Of a DNA stretch of 64,000 bases, positions 1 to 10,688 are shown in pieces (within the stretch, counting starts at the first letter, position 1; each line of letters opens with the position of its first letter). Origin of the DNA: Lineus longissimus (Eukaryota; Nemertea; Pilidiophora; Heteronemertea; Lineidae). A program made the translations under genes and the position numbers. Location of the stretch: contig NC_088310.1 in NCBI RefSeq assembly GCF_910592395.1, forward strand, positions 22,389,501-22,453,500, written 5' to 3'. The notes beneath the pieces were generated by a model that saw nothing but the letters and a program-made list of their open reading frames with translations, ran no database searches and was not told the DNA's origin.

Positions 1-480
1 CAGCTATGCCCAGTACAATGGGGGTCCCGCAGAATAGAGTCAACAGATGCCTCATTGTAGTTGCACATTTTGATCAGCAGGCGAATGTTTTAAAGGAAAG
101 CATCAAAGGTTTCATCCGCTCGCTGGTCTCGTTTATTGAAAATGAAATGTTCGTATGTCTCATTTACTTCCCCCTGCACAAATGATTTCAGCGATGATTT
201 CAGCAGCGGTCCTTTGCTCCTCTGGAGTGGCGAAAGTAAAACCATTGAAGATCCTCAGAGCATCATCTCCAAGAGTATGGCACAGCAGGGTCACCTGGTG
301 TTCACGATCCTGTCTAGCCTTTTTTGTGACGACAGCCTAGTTCATCCACTTCTGTTTAAATAACTTCCAATTGTCCGCCGCACAACCAACATCAAGGCTT
401 GGTGGTTGTGGAGGCTTCATGCCGCTTACAGAAGGCAAAACAGCAGGCACAACAGCAGCAGCCACAATAGGTTCAGCCAT
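1..480 (-). pseudogene. Degenerate Ty3/gypsy-like gag, 5' part, runs off the window
   Basis: Reading the minus strand from an ATG at 480-478 gives an alanine- and proline-rich start, then NWKLFKQKW and a stretch like REHQVTLLCHTLGDDALR. This resembles the gag capsid region of Ty3/gypsy elements, where a W-F-x-W segment is followed by a leucine-rich helix and a TLG motif. The frame is broken by a stop just after NWKLFKQKWMN, by a frameshift near 180-190, and by another stop near 91-95. It therefore cannot make intact Gag. The primer-binding site and LTR directly upstream (631-829) support the assignment. The rest of the element (pol, 3' LTR) lies left of the window and its state is unknown. 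Confidence 0.65.
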
Positions 481-630
481 GATTGTGTGCAGTATGCACT
501 GTCAATGTACAGGTGTATGCACTAGGGTTGGATACGAGATGCAAGTCACCACTAAAAGTCAATTTTTAGAGTAGGAAAGTCACTGGAAAGCACGATTCTT
601 CAGATCTCGTGGGTCTTTGCAATACTTTTT

Positions 631-643
631 ACCGCTGCCACCA
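631..643 (-). other. Retrotransposon primer-binding site (tRNA-Leu type)
   Basis: On the minus strand the bases TGGTGGCAGCGGT directly follow the LTR. TGGTGGCAG is complementary to the CTGCCACCA 3' end of eukaryotic tRNA-Leu, a common primer for Ty3/gypsy elements. It lies between the LTR (644-829) and the gag start (480), as expected for minus-strand DNA priming. Confidence 0.6.
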
Positions 644-829
644 TGTTTCGTGTTGTTGTCTCTTGAGAGATCATAGAATTGAAGATGAAGGCGGATATAG
701 AATATATGGTTGTTTACTAATCAGCGGACCGCTAATCAGCCATATTGTAAAGACAAAGGATACAGGTAGCGCCAACTACTAATGATGTGACTAACTACAA
801 AGCATGCTAAACATAAGATCACTGAACAC
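644..829 (-). repeat. 5' LTR of the gypsy-like element (probable bounds)
   Basis: The segment reads TGTGTTCAG...CACGAAACA on the minus strand. It therefore begins TGT and ends ACA, abutting the primer-binding site. It carries a TATATTCTATATCC stretch that could act as a TATA box. The PBS-proximal edge is firm. The outer edge near 829 is only the best TG...CA choice, because the partner LTR lies outside the window and no target-site duplication can be tested. Confidence 0.5.
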
Positions 830-1459
830 AGAACAGTCTCGACATGGAAATATTAAAATCTGGACAAATGGACCAGCATACTATTCAGGACATGCATGAG
901 GTGTGATACAACATTCATGTACTCAGTAGGCATCAGTGCATTTGCATAATGGTTAGGGTCCTGTCGAAATTCGAGTTCAGAATCAAAAAGTGTCAACTCT
1001 TTTCGATATTCTGCACAATTAAATATAGATATATGATTATCCCGGTATCAATGAATTCAGTAGGTATGTAGGATTAACTGTGATTACTTTGTTTCTGATT
1101 CAATATCACTGTCACCGCATTTTGGATGAAAAAGAAAGAAGATTTTGTACAAACCAGCGCGATTGTCAGCCATCATGCAATTTCCCTAATGTTCCGATGT
1201 CCACCAATTTTGTGGGGAAATCAAAAATGGCCATTCGTCGGTGCAAATGACGTCACGGCGTGGCTGCGTCAGTACCTATTTTAAGATCATACTCACGTGT
1301 TGTTGTTTACGTTTTAGACTGACTCTTTTCATTGTTCAGAAGGCTTGGGCTTGTGAATGGGAAATCTCTATCAATTTCCGTTTCTTTTACAAATGCTCAT
1401 GTTTAAGCATATTGGCTTAATCTTTGCTTATCAATATGGCTTGACTGTGGGGGATAATA
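830..1459. other. Non-coding stretch, no recognised feature
   Basis: AT-rich sequence with no supported exon. A perfect CRE palindrome TGACGTCA sits at 1248-1255 and a CACGTG E-box near 1293, but no transcript can be tied to them. Confidence 0.4.
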
Positions 1460-2160
1460 CAGCCCTGCAATGGTAGAAGGCAGTAACTCCACTTTTCATA
1501 GTTTTGAGAAAAACAACAATTTGTGATCAACCTTATGCCTCAAACATGAGGAATCTTATCAAAATACTTACAATTTGAAATTTGTCTTTTCATCTTCCAA
1601 ATATCAAAAGTACTGTGATTTAGGTCAAAAGGTCAAAGTTCAAGGTCAAAGTGGAGTTACTGCCTTCTTCCACTGTAAACCACCGTCACTATTTTTGGTT
1701 GTACAATCATCAAAGGCAGTAACTCCAATGCATTTTTGACTGTAACAGGGAAGTGGGAGAACAGTGGCTGTCAAGGATCAAGGGCACCCAGTCAATGAAT
1801 TATCAGGGGCGGGGTACTGGGGTGGGGTGTGGGGGTCCACAGGCACTTGGAGAAAAACAATGGTAGAAGGCAGTAACTCCACTGGGGTTTAAAAAAACAA
1901 TGGTAGAAGGCAGTAACTCCACATTGGACATGGAGTTACTGCCTTTTACCATTGCAATTGGAGTTACTGCCTTTTACCATTGTATTAGTGTCTGGAGGTC
2001 GGAGTTACTTCTCACCCCCATGCTGAAATCTCAGAAAATATTGCTTCTACAGGGATAACAACCATTTCAGAAGATAAAGCACTAGCAGTAGTTCCAGAAA
2101 TGCCCAAAAGGTGGATTTGACCAAAATATGGAGTTACTGCCTTCTACCATTGCAGGGCTG
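1460..2160. mobile_element. Non-autonomous DNA transposon with 32-bp perfect TIRs
   Basis: Bases 1460-1491 (CAGCCCTGCAATGGTAGAAG...) are the exact reverse complement of 2129-2160. AATA flanks both sides (1456-1459 and 2161-2164), which fits a 4-bp target-site duplication. The interior repeats the TIR core GGCAGTAACTCCA: eight full copies counting both TIRs, in both orientations (near 1479, 1652, 1714, 1868, 1908, 1929, 1950 and 2129), and one partial copy near 1999. There is no transposase ORF, so it would need a partner element. Superfamily is undetermined. Confidence 0.8.
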
Positions 2161-2212
2161 AATAGGCCTGTAACATTCGCCAACTCACTTACCGGACACA
2201 TATCACGAAATG

Positions 2213-2620
2213 CTTAGGCAATGGGAATGATTAGGCCTAATCCGGTTTACCGTCCACCTCCTGCATGGGTTCAGAGCTAGCGTACTTCACATTTTTTCAA
2301 TTTTTTGGAAAAAAATAGTTATTTTATTGTTGCCATTATTTTTTTAAACAATCTTTCCTGTGGTCCATCTTGACCTAAACTAATTTAAAAACACAATTAA
2401 AACTTGATAGGTAGGGTATTCACCATAATGATGACATTTTTTCAATGCCTCATGTTGATGACTGACCGGATTTCCATTTACTGGAACTTGCCGAGTCACG
2501 TGTATTGACCAGTAAATCAGGCTGAAAACCGATAACGAATAATGAAAAATGAAAAAAAGCCTCGTCATCTTTTTAAATCTCTCGGACGGTAAACCGGATT
2601 AATCATTCCCATGGCCTAAG
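2213..2620. mobile_element. MITE-like element with ~37-43 bp inverted ends
   Basis: The left end (2213-2255, CTTAGGCAATGGGAATGATT...) and the reverse complement of the right end (2584-2620, CTTAGGCCATGGGAATGATT...) match, apart from one substitution and a 6-bp insertion (AGGCCT) in the left arm. Both arms finish with AATCCGGTTTACCGTCC. The AT-rich interior has no coding capacity. It lies 48 bp from the 1460-2160 element, suggesting an insertion hotspot. Confidence 0.65.
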
Positions 2621-2819
2621 GGCACTCAGACTTGGGCCTCTATCCTTTCTATTGGCCTGGTTATCATAGGTCCAGTAAGTTTCAAAACATGAACGGTTGA
2701 GGATTGCTCCGAAGTAATCTTTTGCTATCGAGCTCGTTCATTGGTCTGCTTTGAGAAAGATTATCAGTTGTGGATCTGCTCGTGCTGCCTAAGCTCTGGG
2801 TATCATATCATTTGTTATC

Positions 2820-2996
2820 TCGCCAGGTCTGGTTGTGGCAGTATCGGCAATCTCATCAGGTCTGGTTGTGCCAGCATCTCCTGTCTATCAGGTCTGGTTG
2901 TGACAGCATAGGGCCTATGCTGTATTATCAGGTCTGGTTGTGGCAGCATGTTACGGTATGGTTGTTGCAGTAGCCTATCTGCTGTCTCTTTAGGTC
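2820..2996 (+). repeat. Degenerate minisatellite, unit about 36 bp
   Basis: At least five imperfect copies of CAGGTCTGGTTGTGGCAGCAT or close variants occur in a row, the last ones decayed (GGTATGGTTGTTGCAG, TTTAGGTCTGGTG). Open frames here are by-products of the repeat. Confidence 0.65.
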
Positions 2997-3605
2997 TGGT
3001 GTTCTGATTAAATATACTGCCCGTGAGACAATGTCTAGAAAAAGATCGCGTTCCTAGTTCAAAATCGATCGAAATTCTGTTAGTTGATATAATTTAAAAT
3101 CAAGCCCAAAATGTCTACCTTAATTGTCGTCTTGTCATCCTTTTGAGGCTTGCATTGGTACCACCATAATTAGTCAGTATAATTATTCGGCAATTTTGTG
3201 TAGCTGACTAAGCAATTAATGAGGTAATCCCTGACTATCTATTAACAAACAAGCCCTTACTAAAAAGATCTCAGATTTACCATGCTCACAATGATTTTCC
3301 CTTCAAATTTCTTGGCAGAGTACTTACAAATTCCTCACCTACGTATATAAGCTGGCACAATTTAATTAAAACAAGGATTTTCCCACAAAAAAGAGTGCGA
3401 ACCAGCCAAGGCAACGTTTGATTAAAAACAACTATAATTTATTGCTGGCAGGTCCTCCATCACAGTGGCAACCACACAAAATATTCTGAACGAATTGGTG
3501 ATCTGAACCTTGTTTGAAATAAAAATGTCGCTCTATTTCACACAAGGTTCATACTGTATCGCCATAGCCTGGCTATTACAGGCGAAGAAAATCTCCACTC
3601 AAACA

Positions 3606-3682
3606 TGAAAACCTCTGTGGTTCAACGGTTAGAAGGCTGGACTTTCGGTCTGGTGGTCACGGGTGCGACTCCCCGTGTATCC
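3606..3682 (+). repeat. tRNA-derived SINE head or tRNA pseudogene
   Basis: TGGTTCAACGG fits the RNA polymerase III A box (TRGYNNARNNG) and GGTGCGACTCC is one base off the B box, about 40 bp downstream. The middle folds as an anticodon arm with TTC (Glu) in the loop. The 5' acceptor strand does not pair with the 3' strand, the D stem has a mismatch and the T arm has an extra C. It is therefore a relic or SINE head rather than a working tRNA. An AT-rich simple repeat (3725-3780) follows, as often seen at SINE tails. Confidence 0.45.
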
Positions 3683-4340
3683 ACAACATTCTTTTTCTCT
3701 TCATTTCATTTTTTTATTGATTCATGTACATATAGTATTAATAGTATTATTATTATCATTATTATCATTATCATCAATATGATTTTTATCTTGAAACCCA
3801 CTGAACCCGAACTTTATAAACTGAAGAACACACAAAGATTTTAGACCCCAACGAAGATCTCATCAAAACTGATTGTAACTGTAGAATTTCCTAGACATGT
3901 CCAAAACCACCTCACAACACTTGCGGAAATCGTTATTAGTGATCAGCATTTAGTCTCTTGCTACATCGGGGAGTGCATTTTCCCTCACCCGAGTTCTCCC
4001 TCTAAATCACAGTGACACCAGATGTGGCAGATATGGTTACGTGTATTTTTTTGTTATAGCTAAGTTTCTCTTCTCATCCAGTGTGGCTTCTATTTGTGGA
4101 CTTTTCTAAAGCCTTCATGTACCCTCGAAACAAATTACATCACCCTCCTCAGTCCTTAGTCGCGATCTTGAACGTGTGACTTAAAGAGCAGATAGTAATG
4201 ACTATTGACTACAATACAAAAAAAAATTCCAGCAAGGTTATTCATTATATTAAAGTTCATGTTGTGTGTAAGTATAGTATTCTGTGCCAGATCAAGAACA
4301 AATAAATCAACAGAGTGTTACATGCTAGTTATTTTTTTAG

Positions 4341-7300
4341 GGGATAGTTGTTTCGTCAATGGGAAGTGGAAGTCGTACAACAAAAGCACACAGATATGCT
4401 GCACATCACCTTATGCGAACATTCTTGATATTCAAGCTGGGGATGATCCAAATGATTACCTTTGCTGCGAAGGTAATTTGTGTGCCTCTTCAAATTTATC
4501 TCAACTTTTATGATTTATAGATATACAGTATATAATAAAGATAAAGAATTGGATTTTTTAATCATTGTCAATCAAATTTAAAAAAATTAATTTTATAAAC
4601 TTGGCATTGCTGAAAAATAGTGATAGTTAATTTTAAATTAACTACACTTTTCAAGACTAGAAGCATAGTCTGGATTGAAAAAATTGTGTATTGTTTGACA
4701 TTTCAGGTATAGCGCGCAAAAAGTCTGTTTACCATTGCTGTGATAATTTGGCCATTGCCAAAGAACCCATCAACAAAAACAAACAATGCTGTGGCAAGGT
4801 ATTGTTTGAACATGGTCAACACCAGTTCTGCTGTAATGGGACTCTACACCAGAAATTTATCGAAGACACTACAAAAAAAGGTAAGGTATAAAAATTGCTT
4901 TGCATCAGCAACAAGATAAATTCTGAGCTAAAACATCTCTTGCATGTGTATGAAATGTATCGAGTTGGTCATTTACATTGATGGCAAAAGGGTGAATGTT
5001 GTGCGAAGGAAAACTATATTGGCACTGATGTGCCAGTGACAAGTCGGCTGAATATACTGTAGATGGAACGGCGTAATCGGTCACATAGATGTATGAACAA
5101 CCAGATGTGTCAGGGCAATGTCAATCCTTTATAACAACCTCCATTGCATAGACGAGTGTCATTTTCTGATGGGAATTGGGAGCTTAACAGGTGCATGTAA
5201 TGCAGCAAGAAATCGGCCTACATTAAAGCATTTAACACAATTCCTTGTGAGGATTGGTGGATTGGATCGGAGGAAAACAGAAAGTTGTATGAGAAGTCCA
5301 TGAATTTTCCGTGCTTCATACATGTATCGTGAGGCTACCAATGTATACAGGCAAAGCTGTCAGTATATTTTAACACACTATTGGTACTCCCCACACGAAG
5401 TTTGGTTGATCTATAATGCTTTTTGTGAATTCAGTTATGAAATGCAGTATTGGTTGATTCAGAATGTCCCTTCTGTTAGGCTATTATGATGTACTTCATC
5501 CATGTCTTGCAGAGCGTGAATGTTGCCTCTCAACCGAAACCTTCATCATTGGACAAGAAAGATGTACCCCAAATGGGGTTCTACCTTTCGACAAGGAATA
5601 CTGTGGTAAAGAAATATACGATATCAACTCAAAAATGTGCTGTAGTGGTGTGGTGTGTGACCGTCCTTCAGATATAAAAACAGAGAATTATTGCTGTGGG
5701 AATCAGTCGTATTCAACATTGCATGGGAAGTGCTGTCATGATGAGGAAACAGGTCGCGATAATGTGATTGGAAAAGCTTATGAGTGTTGTGGTTCTGGTA
5801 AGTAAATGACTTTAGAAAGCTCACTTTACTTAACAGTTTTGGTTTTAATGATATATCACCCCCTCTATCAAAGTTAACAAAGAGTTAACCAAAAACATAA
5901 GCTCTTCGATCTAGTATTGTTGTAAAGTAAGAGTATGCCTCTGTTATCCGAAATTGACATTTTAGTGTTTGCTGGGTGCTTTAGTCTTAATAGCTTTTAA
6001 AAAAGATATATTTCGAAAGGAGATGCCAAAGCGGGGAAAACAACACTAATTGGTCCCAATTAAGACCTAGCGGCCATGATTGTTTATACTTTTCCAGTCT
6101 TTTTCTCATTTGTGGCTTTTATACTGACTTATCTCTTCAGGTAAGATATTAACGGCAACACAATTCTGCTGCAATGGTTTCGGGTATAATCGCAGCTCAG
6201 ACCTTCAGTGCTGTGGAGATGTCGGTGTCTTCAATAAAAACCATGAGAAGTGTTGTAGAAGTGGGTCACGTTATTCTTTGGGTGCAATTCCTAATGCTGA
6301 GGATCATGGCAAGTGCTGTGGAAATGGTGATAAATTACAAGCATATGATGACAGGGAACATCGATGTTGTGGAGGTAGGTTATGCAGAGATATTTGCTCC
6401 TGATTTTTTTAGAAACCTTCATCAATTTATGACTTTGCATGTGAACACATTGGCAGTTTGAGCTTCTGATCATTGGGAGCAGCAGTGTTTTGGACATCTC
6501 AAATGCCTGTCCACTATGTCTTCAGGCAATCCCAATTCTGAATAGAAAACCTACTTGGGGTGTATGTTATCAATAAATTCGAGATGTACTGGGGGCAAAG
6601 CAATTTAGTGCTTTCTACACAATCAGAAGAACCTTAAATCCAATCCGCATCGCTGTGGTTTCGATAAATTGAGATAGATTTTGATTTTCTGCTTTTTTCC
6701 AGGAATTCGTCCTGGTGAGCCTGGTGGTGTGATCACCCTGAAGAAGAAAACACTTGACAACCACTGTTGCTACAATGCAACATCCAAAACTTTCACCACA
6801 ATCAACAACAAGGAAGAGGTAATTGTTTAGTTTCAATTCTGTCATAGGAGACGTGGATCGAAGCTAACCAGTGTGGCGCCAGATGTCTGAGTACGCACGT
6901 AATCTGTTCACTGAATTTTAGAATGTACATGTACTTAACGGTCTGATTGGAATCGGGCATTTCCTCATTACATGTATTAACTGTCTTATACCGAACATTA
7001 TTTCATTTTTGATGTATTTTAACGTCATTTTAATGTTTTGTTTATTACTGTCAAACCTGGTGATCATGAAAACTTTCAAAGGAGTAATAAATACAGGTTA
7101 TTATTATTATTATTATTGAATTAATATTTACTGTGACATGTCCACAGTTTCTCCATTGTCCAATATGGCTTCCTCCTGAGGCTGATCTTGCAACCTTACG
7201 TGAGAAGACCAGTAGCATTGTACTCGTGGCCTGAATGACTGAACGTAGACTGGTTTTATTATTAGCACTATTGATGTCAGAGTAGTTTCCAGCTCTCTGT

Positions 7301-9222
7301 TTGAAAACATGTATTTAGGTTGATTAGGTACACTTCTCTCGTAATATTAGCACACCCCTCACCATATATAAGTTTCTTTGCTCATCCACAGCTATGCTTC
7401 TCATAATATTCAATTCAATGATTACTCCAGTCAACAGCAAACAATAGAAATAGACAATTCTAGGAAAATCCTTCAATAGTCTTGAACAGGCGTCTGCTAA
7501 CATTTGAGAGATAATATTTTTGAAGAAAATTAAATCAGATATATAGAAATAAATAGGAGTTTGAGGTTTGTGGTGTGTCTCACTACTTTTTCTCTTCCCT
7601 CATTAATGTGAATTTGTTTATTTTCAGTATTGCCCAGGTCGTGGCCCCCATGGTTATGAAAATGGTCCAAAAGAAATATGTGGCAGTGCCATGATTTATA
7701 CATGGACTCACACATGCTGCCATGGCATAGCTGCATTGAACATTAAGGACACTAATACTGGAAAATGCTGCAGGAATAAGCTCTATGATCCTAACACTCA
7801 TAACTGTTGCTATGGTGAGATCATAAAGAAAACGGAATGGCAGTAAGTTAGACCAGTTTATGCTTGTCTGCCATTTTGCTCTGCTGTATGTGTAAATTTA
7901 ATCTGCACATATCATCTATAATCGAAAATGGTCGATATTTACATTTCCAACATCTGATGAGTTTATCAAGCTGTTCATCTTGGTCAGCTATCTTGGCATC
8001 TATTTAATTAAAGCTGACTGTTCACGTTGTGGTGAAGGCCTATCACAGTGCTTTTGTACAGTTGCCTCTCAACCAGCTTAAATGTGTCAAGACAGTAAAT
8101 AACACCTTTTTCCAATATAATTTCAGGTGTTGTAAAATTCCCAAAGACAAACGGAAATTAACTGAGAAGTGTGATGAAGTTCAGACGTGTGGTCGTAAAG
8201 CAATCAATCCCAAGACCAGAATGTGCTGTGATTCTTTTGACCATCCTAAGCAGGACAGATCCGGAAAAAACTACTCCTGTTGTGGTAGGGAGAGAGTTCT
8301 AACTATGAACTATGATGCACAATGTTGCGCTGGACAGAAAATCGATAGTAGTAAAAAATGTTGCAGTGGAAAGCCTATATCCAAGGATGAAAGATGTATA
8401 GAGGGGGGACTGCCGAAAATGAGGTCAACCACTTCACGAATAACTGGATATGGCAACGATGCTGACTGCAACCCATCCAAAACCAAGCATAGCTTCCCCC
8501 CACATGCTGTTAGTGATACCTGTTCTGGTCGCAGCTACGATATGACAAAGCAGTGGTGCTTGAATGGAAGAATTGTTCCTGTGAAGAACATCATGCCTGG
8601 GAGTTGTTGTACGCTGTCTTCATCCTCACAACAAATTGTTAAGAAACTCGTCCAGCGTCAGCCTTTGAAAAGTAAGATTCCAAAGAAGTTAAAATACTGG
8701 CTTGTTTTTCCTTGTGAGGATACTAAATAATTGGAGCTTAATACACTTATGTAATTTTTTGGTGCTGCGTTAAACCTTTGGTAGGCATTGTCATGGACTT
8801 TAGGTGCACCACGAGCTTTTCAGTTTTTGAAATGATTTCGGATAATATTTTAAACAAGATATAATATAAGCAAATATTCCTTCTGTTTTTCAGAGTATAT
8901 CTTGGTGATCATGACCACAGCTTCCCATCCTGAAGAGCTGCACACATCGCTCGGTGGCCGCGTGCTTTATCGTCGGGCGAGAGTTGTCGAGGACTTAACG
9001 CGGGTACATCGACGACGTCAACTAGGAAAGCGAATTAATTTGTTGATACCTCTGCATGGAAGGAACCAGTGTAGGGATATGCTCAAGGAAAGATATCGTC
9101 GTTTCATCCTGGTAACCTCCCAGGAACCATGGCGAGGCATGCTGATGTTTGAAGCCAATGATGTCATCTTTAAGTATGAGAGCCGTTTTGTAAAACAGAT
9201 GGAGAAGATTTTGTATGCATAG
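4341..9222 (+). CDS. Galaxin-like dicysteine-repeat protein 1 (5' exon not found)
   Basis: Exons by splice signal and phase: 4341-4472, 4707-4880, 5513-5797, 6141-6374, 6703-6818, 7628-7842, 8127-8671 and 8894-9222 (stop TAG at 9220). They join into one open frame of about 675 aa. The product is packed with Cys-Cys pairs (about 25), often as CCG or CCxG followed by a Tyr and a second CC some 10-20 residues on. This spacing is typical of galaxins, secreted extracellular-matrix proteins first known from coral skeleton. The first four exons all start and end in phase 1, so each could be gained or lost without a frameshift. The last exon is Cys-poor and very basic (HRRRQLGKR). No signal-peptide exon was identified; an in-frame extension upstream of 4341 opens with TTG and is not convincing. 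The downstream paralogue at 13977 shares the same 3' phase pattern. The biochemical role is inferred from the family only. Confidence 0.8.
4991..5045 (+). pseudogene. Possible relic galaxin-type exon inside an intron
   Basis: In the intron between 4880 and 5513, the frame from about 4993 reads GECCAKENYIGTDVPVTSR, close in style to the true exon start ERECCLSTETFIIG at 5513. It has no proper acceptor in the right phase and soon meets a stop. It may be a decayed duplicate exon; chance cannot be excluded. Confidence 0.25.
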
Positions 9223-10528
9223 AGGGAGACCAGAAGAAATGGAATATTGAGTGATATTTTAGGATGAAATGGGAAGTGCTACGTGTGACTCATGGCTTGG
9301 TCTATACTCCAAACACTGAACGAGAAGGAGCTGATCTTTTGCATTTTTATTGTGTGGGATGCATTTCACCTTAACTTTCAGTAAAAACTGATACCATTGT
9401 CTGCACAGTAATTGCTATGAGATCTGCAGTTTATTTACACTTTTGTCATTCTGGCTGTTCTGACAGAAAAGAGCTACTATGTTTGAGCCTAATGGGTATC
9501 TTCTTCTAATACCAGTGAATGACAAAAATCTGCAGTTAGATTTCATCCAAGAAACAAACATGCCCTTTTCTTTTTGTGCCAATAATGCTGTGATCAGATT
9601 GTACACGTAATATTTGTTTAAGGAATGGGGCTTGAAGTTATAGCTTTCAATGTATGTTTGTTTACATATGTGATGTATTTATCACACAAAGTAAGTTTCT
9701 AATATGAGACATGTATTTTCTGGTTGAGCCAGAACGTGAAGATGTTGATATTGTGTTTTCTAATCTGGTAGAGCCAGAACATAATGGATTTTAATTATGT
9801 GAATCAATAGTTATGAGCATCAATTTTTATTCTGGTATTGAATTTGTCGTACTACCCAACGAGTCACGAGGGACGAATGTTTTGGTGTCAAAAATTCAGG
9901 GTATATTTGCTCCTGGCATTGATTTGAATTCTTTTACCAGATGGCACATCTTGGAACAAAATTGGATAGTCTACCTTGTTTAACAGATTTTGTTTTCAGG
10001 GTCTGTGTATTAAATGTAAATTATGGCAGTTAATTTGTTGCATGAAATTCATTAGTATAAAACTATAAGTATATTTAATTTGTATTTAGTTGATAGCAGT
10101 AAGTGTTAGTGTTTGGAATTTTAGAGACAAAAGTTGAGGATGTAGGGTTTTTAGGCTCATGGCATTGATAATGAATTTTCTTTGAGTGAATAAAGTCATA
10201 TTGACACAAATTACCCCCCCTTGTAATGTGCAAATCAGGTAAAACATTATTTTTGAGATTAAGGACATTGACCCAAGCTTTCCAAAGTTAATGCATCAAA
10301 AGGCAATCAGTTGTCATTACAAATAAAATGCCGTCTCTTCATTTCTCCATGCTGGGTCACATATTTAAACTTGTATGTCCAGAATACATTCAGTGTGATT
10401 TATGTATTTATGTGATTTTTGTGGCATTAAGTTGGGTAATAAATTACCAGCTGTAACATAATAGTCAAGTCTTTCTATGATTGTGGTATTATGGTAGTAA
10501 AAAAGAGGGAGCACCAGGGCATACTGAT
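9223..10528 (+). other. Probable 3' UTR of galaxin-like gene 1, then unannotated sequence
   Basis: AT-rich and without supported exons. The first plausible polyadenylation hexamer is AATAAA at 10189-10194, with further AATAAA-like sites near 10322 and 10438. The 3' UTR may thus be about 1 kb, though the actual cleavage site is not visible. Confidence 0.35.
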
Positions 10529-10582
10529 GAGTGTCACTATCGTAACGTGCATTTTTAAATGCACGTTACGATAGTGACACTC
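10529..10582. repeat. Perfect 54-bp palindrome (26-bp arms, 2-bp centre)
   Basis: GAGTGTCACTATCGTAACGT... at 10529-10554 is matched base for base by its reverse complement at 10557-10582, with TT in the centre. It lies 14 bp upstream of a second hairpin at 10598-10650. Confidence 0.9.
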
Positions 10583-10650
10583 AAGAGAGGCCGTACTCAA
10601 GAGAGGCCGTACTTTTCTTTTTAAAAAAAGAAAAAGTACGGCCTCTCTTG
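10581..10650. repeat. 16-bp tandem duplication leading into a second hairpin
   Basis: TCAAGAGAGGCCGTAC occurs twice in a row (10581-10596, 10597-10612). The second copy opens an almost perfect inverted repeat: CAAGAGAGGCCGTACTTTTC pairs with the reverse-complement arm ending at 10650, differing by one A/T in the homopolymer. The centre is T-run/A-run. Confidence 0.85.
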
Positions 10651-10688
10651 GACTGGGTATTAGGTTTTCTATTCCAACAGTCACCACT

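Noticed and set aside
3606-3682. Functional tRNA-Glu(TTC)
   Set aside because: Polymerase III boxes are present but the acceptor stem does not pair and the T arm has an extra base.
4205-4340. In-frame upstream extension of the first galaxin-like exon with a hydrophobic stretch
   Set aside because: It opens with TTG, and a strong TTTTTTTAG acceptor lies at 4340. I did not accept it as a signal peptide.
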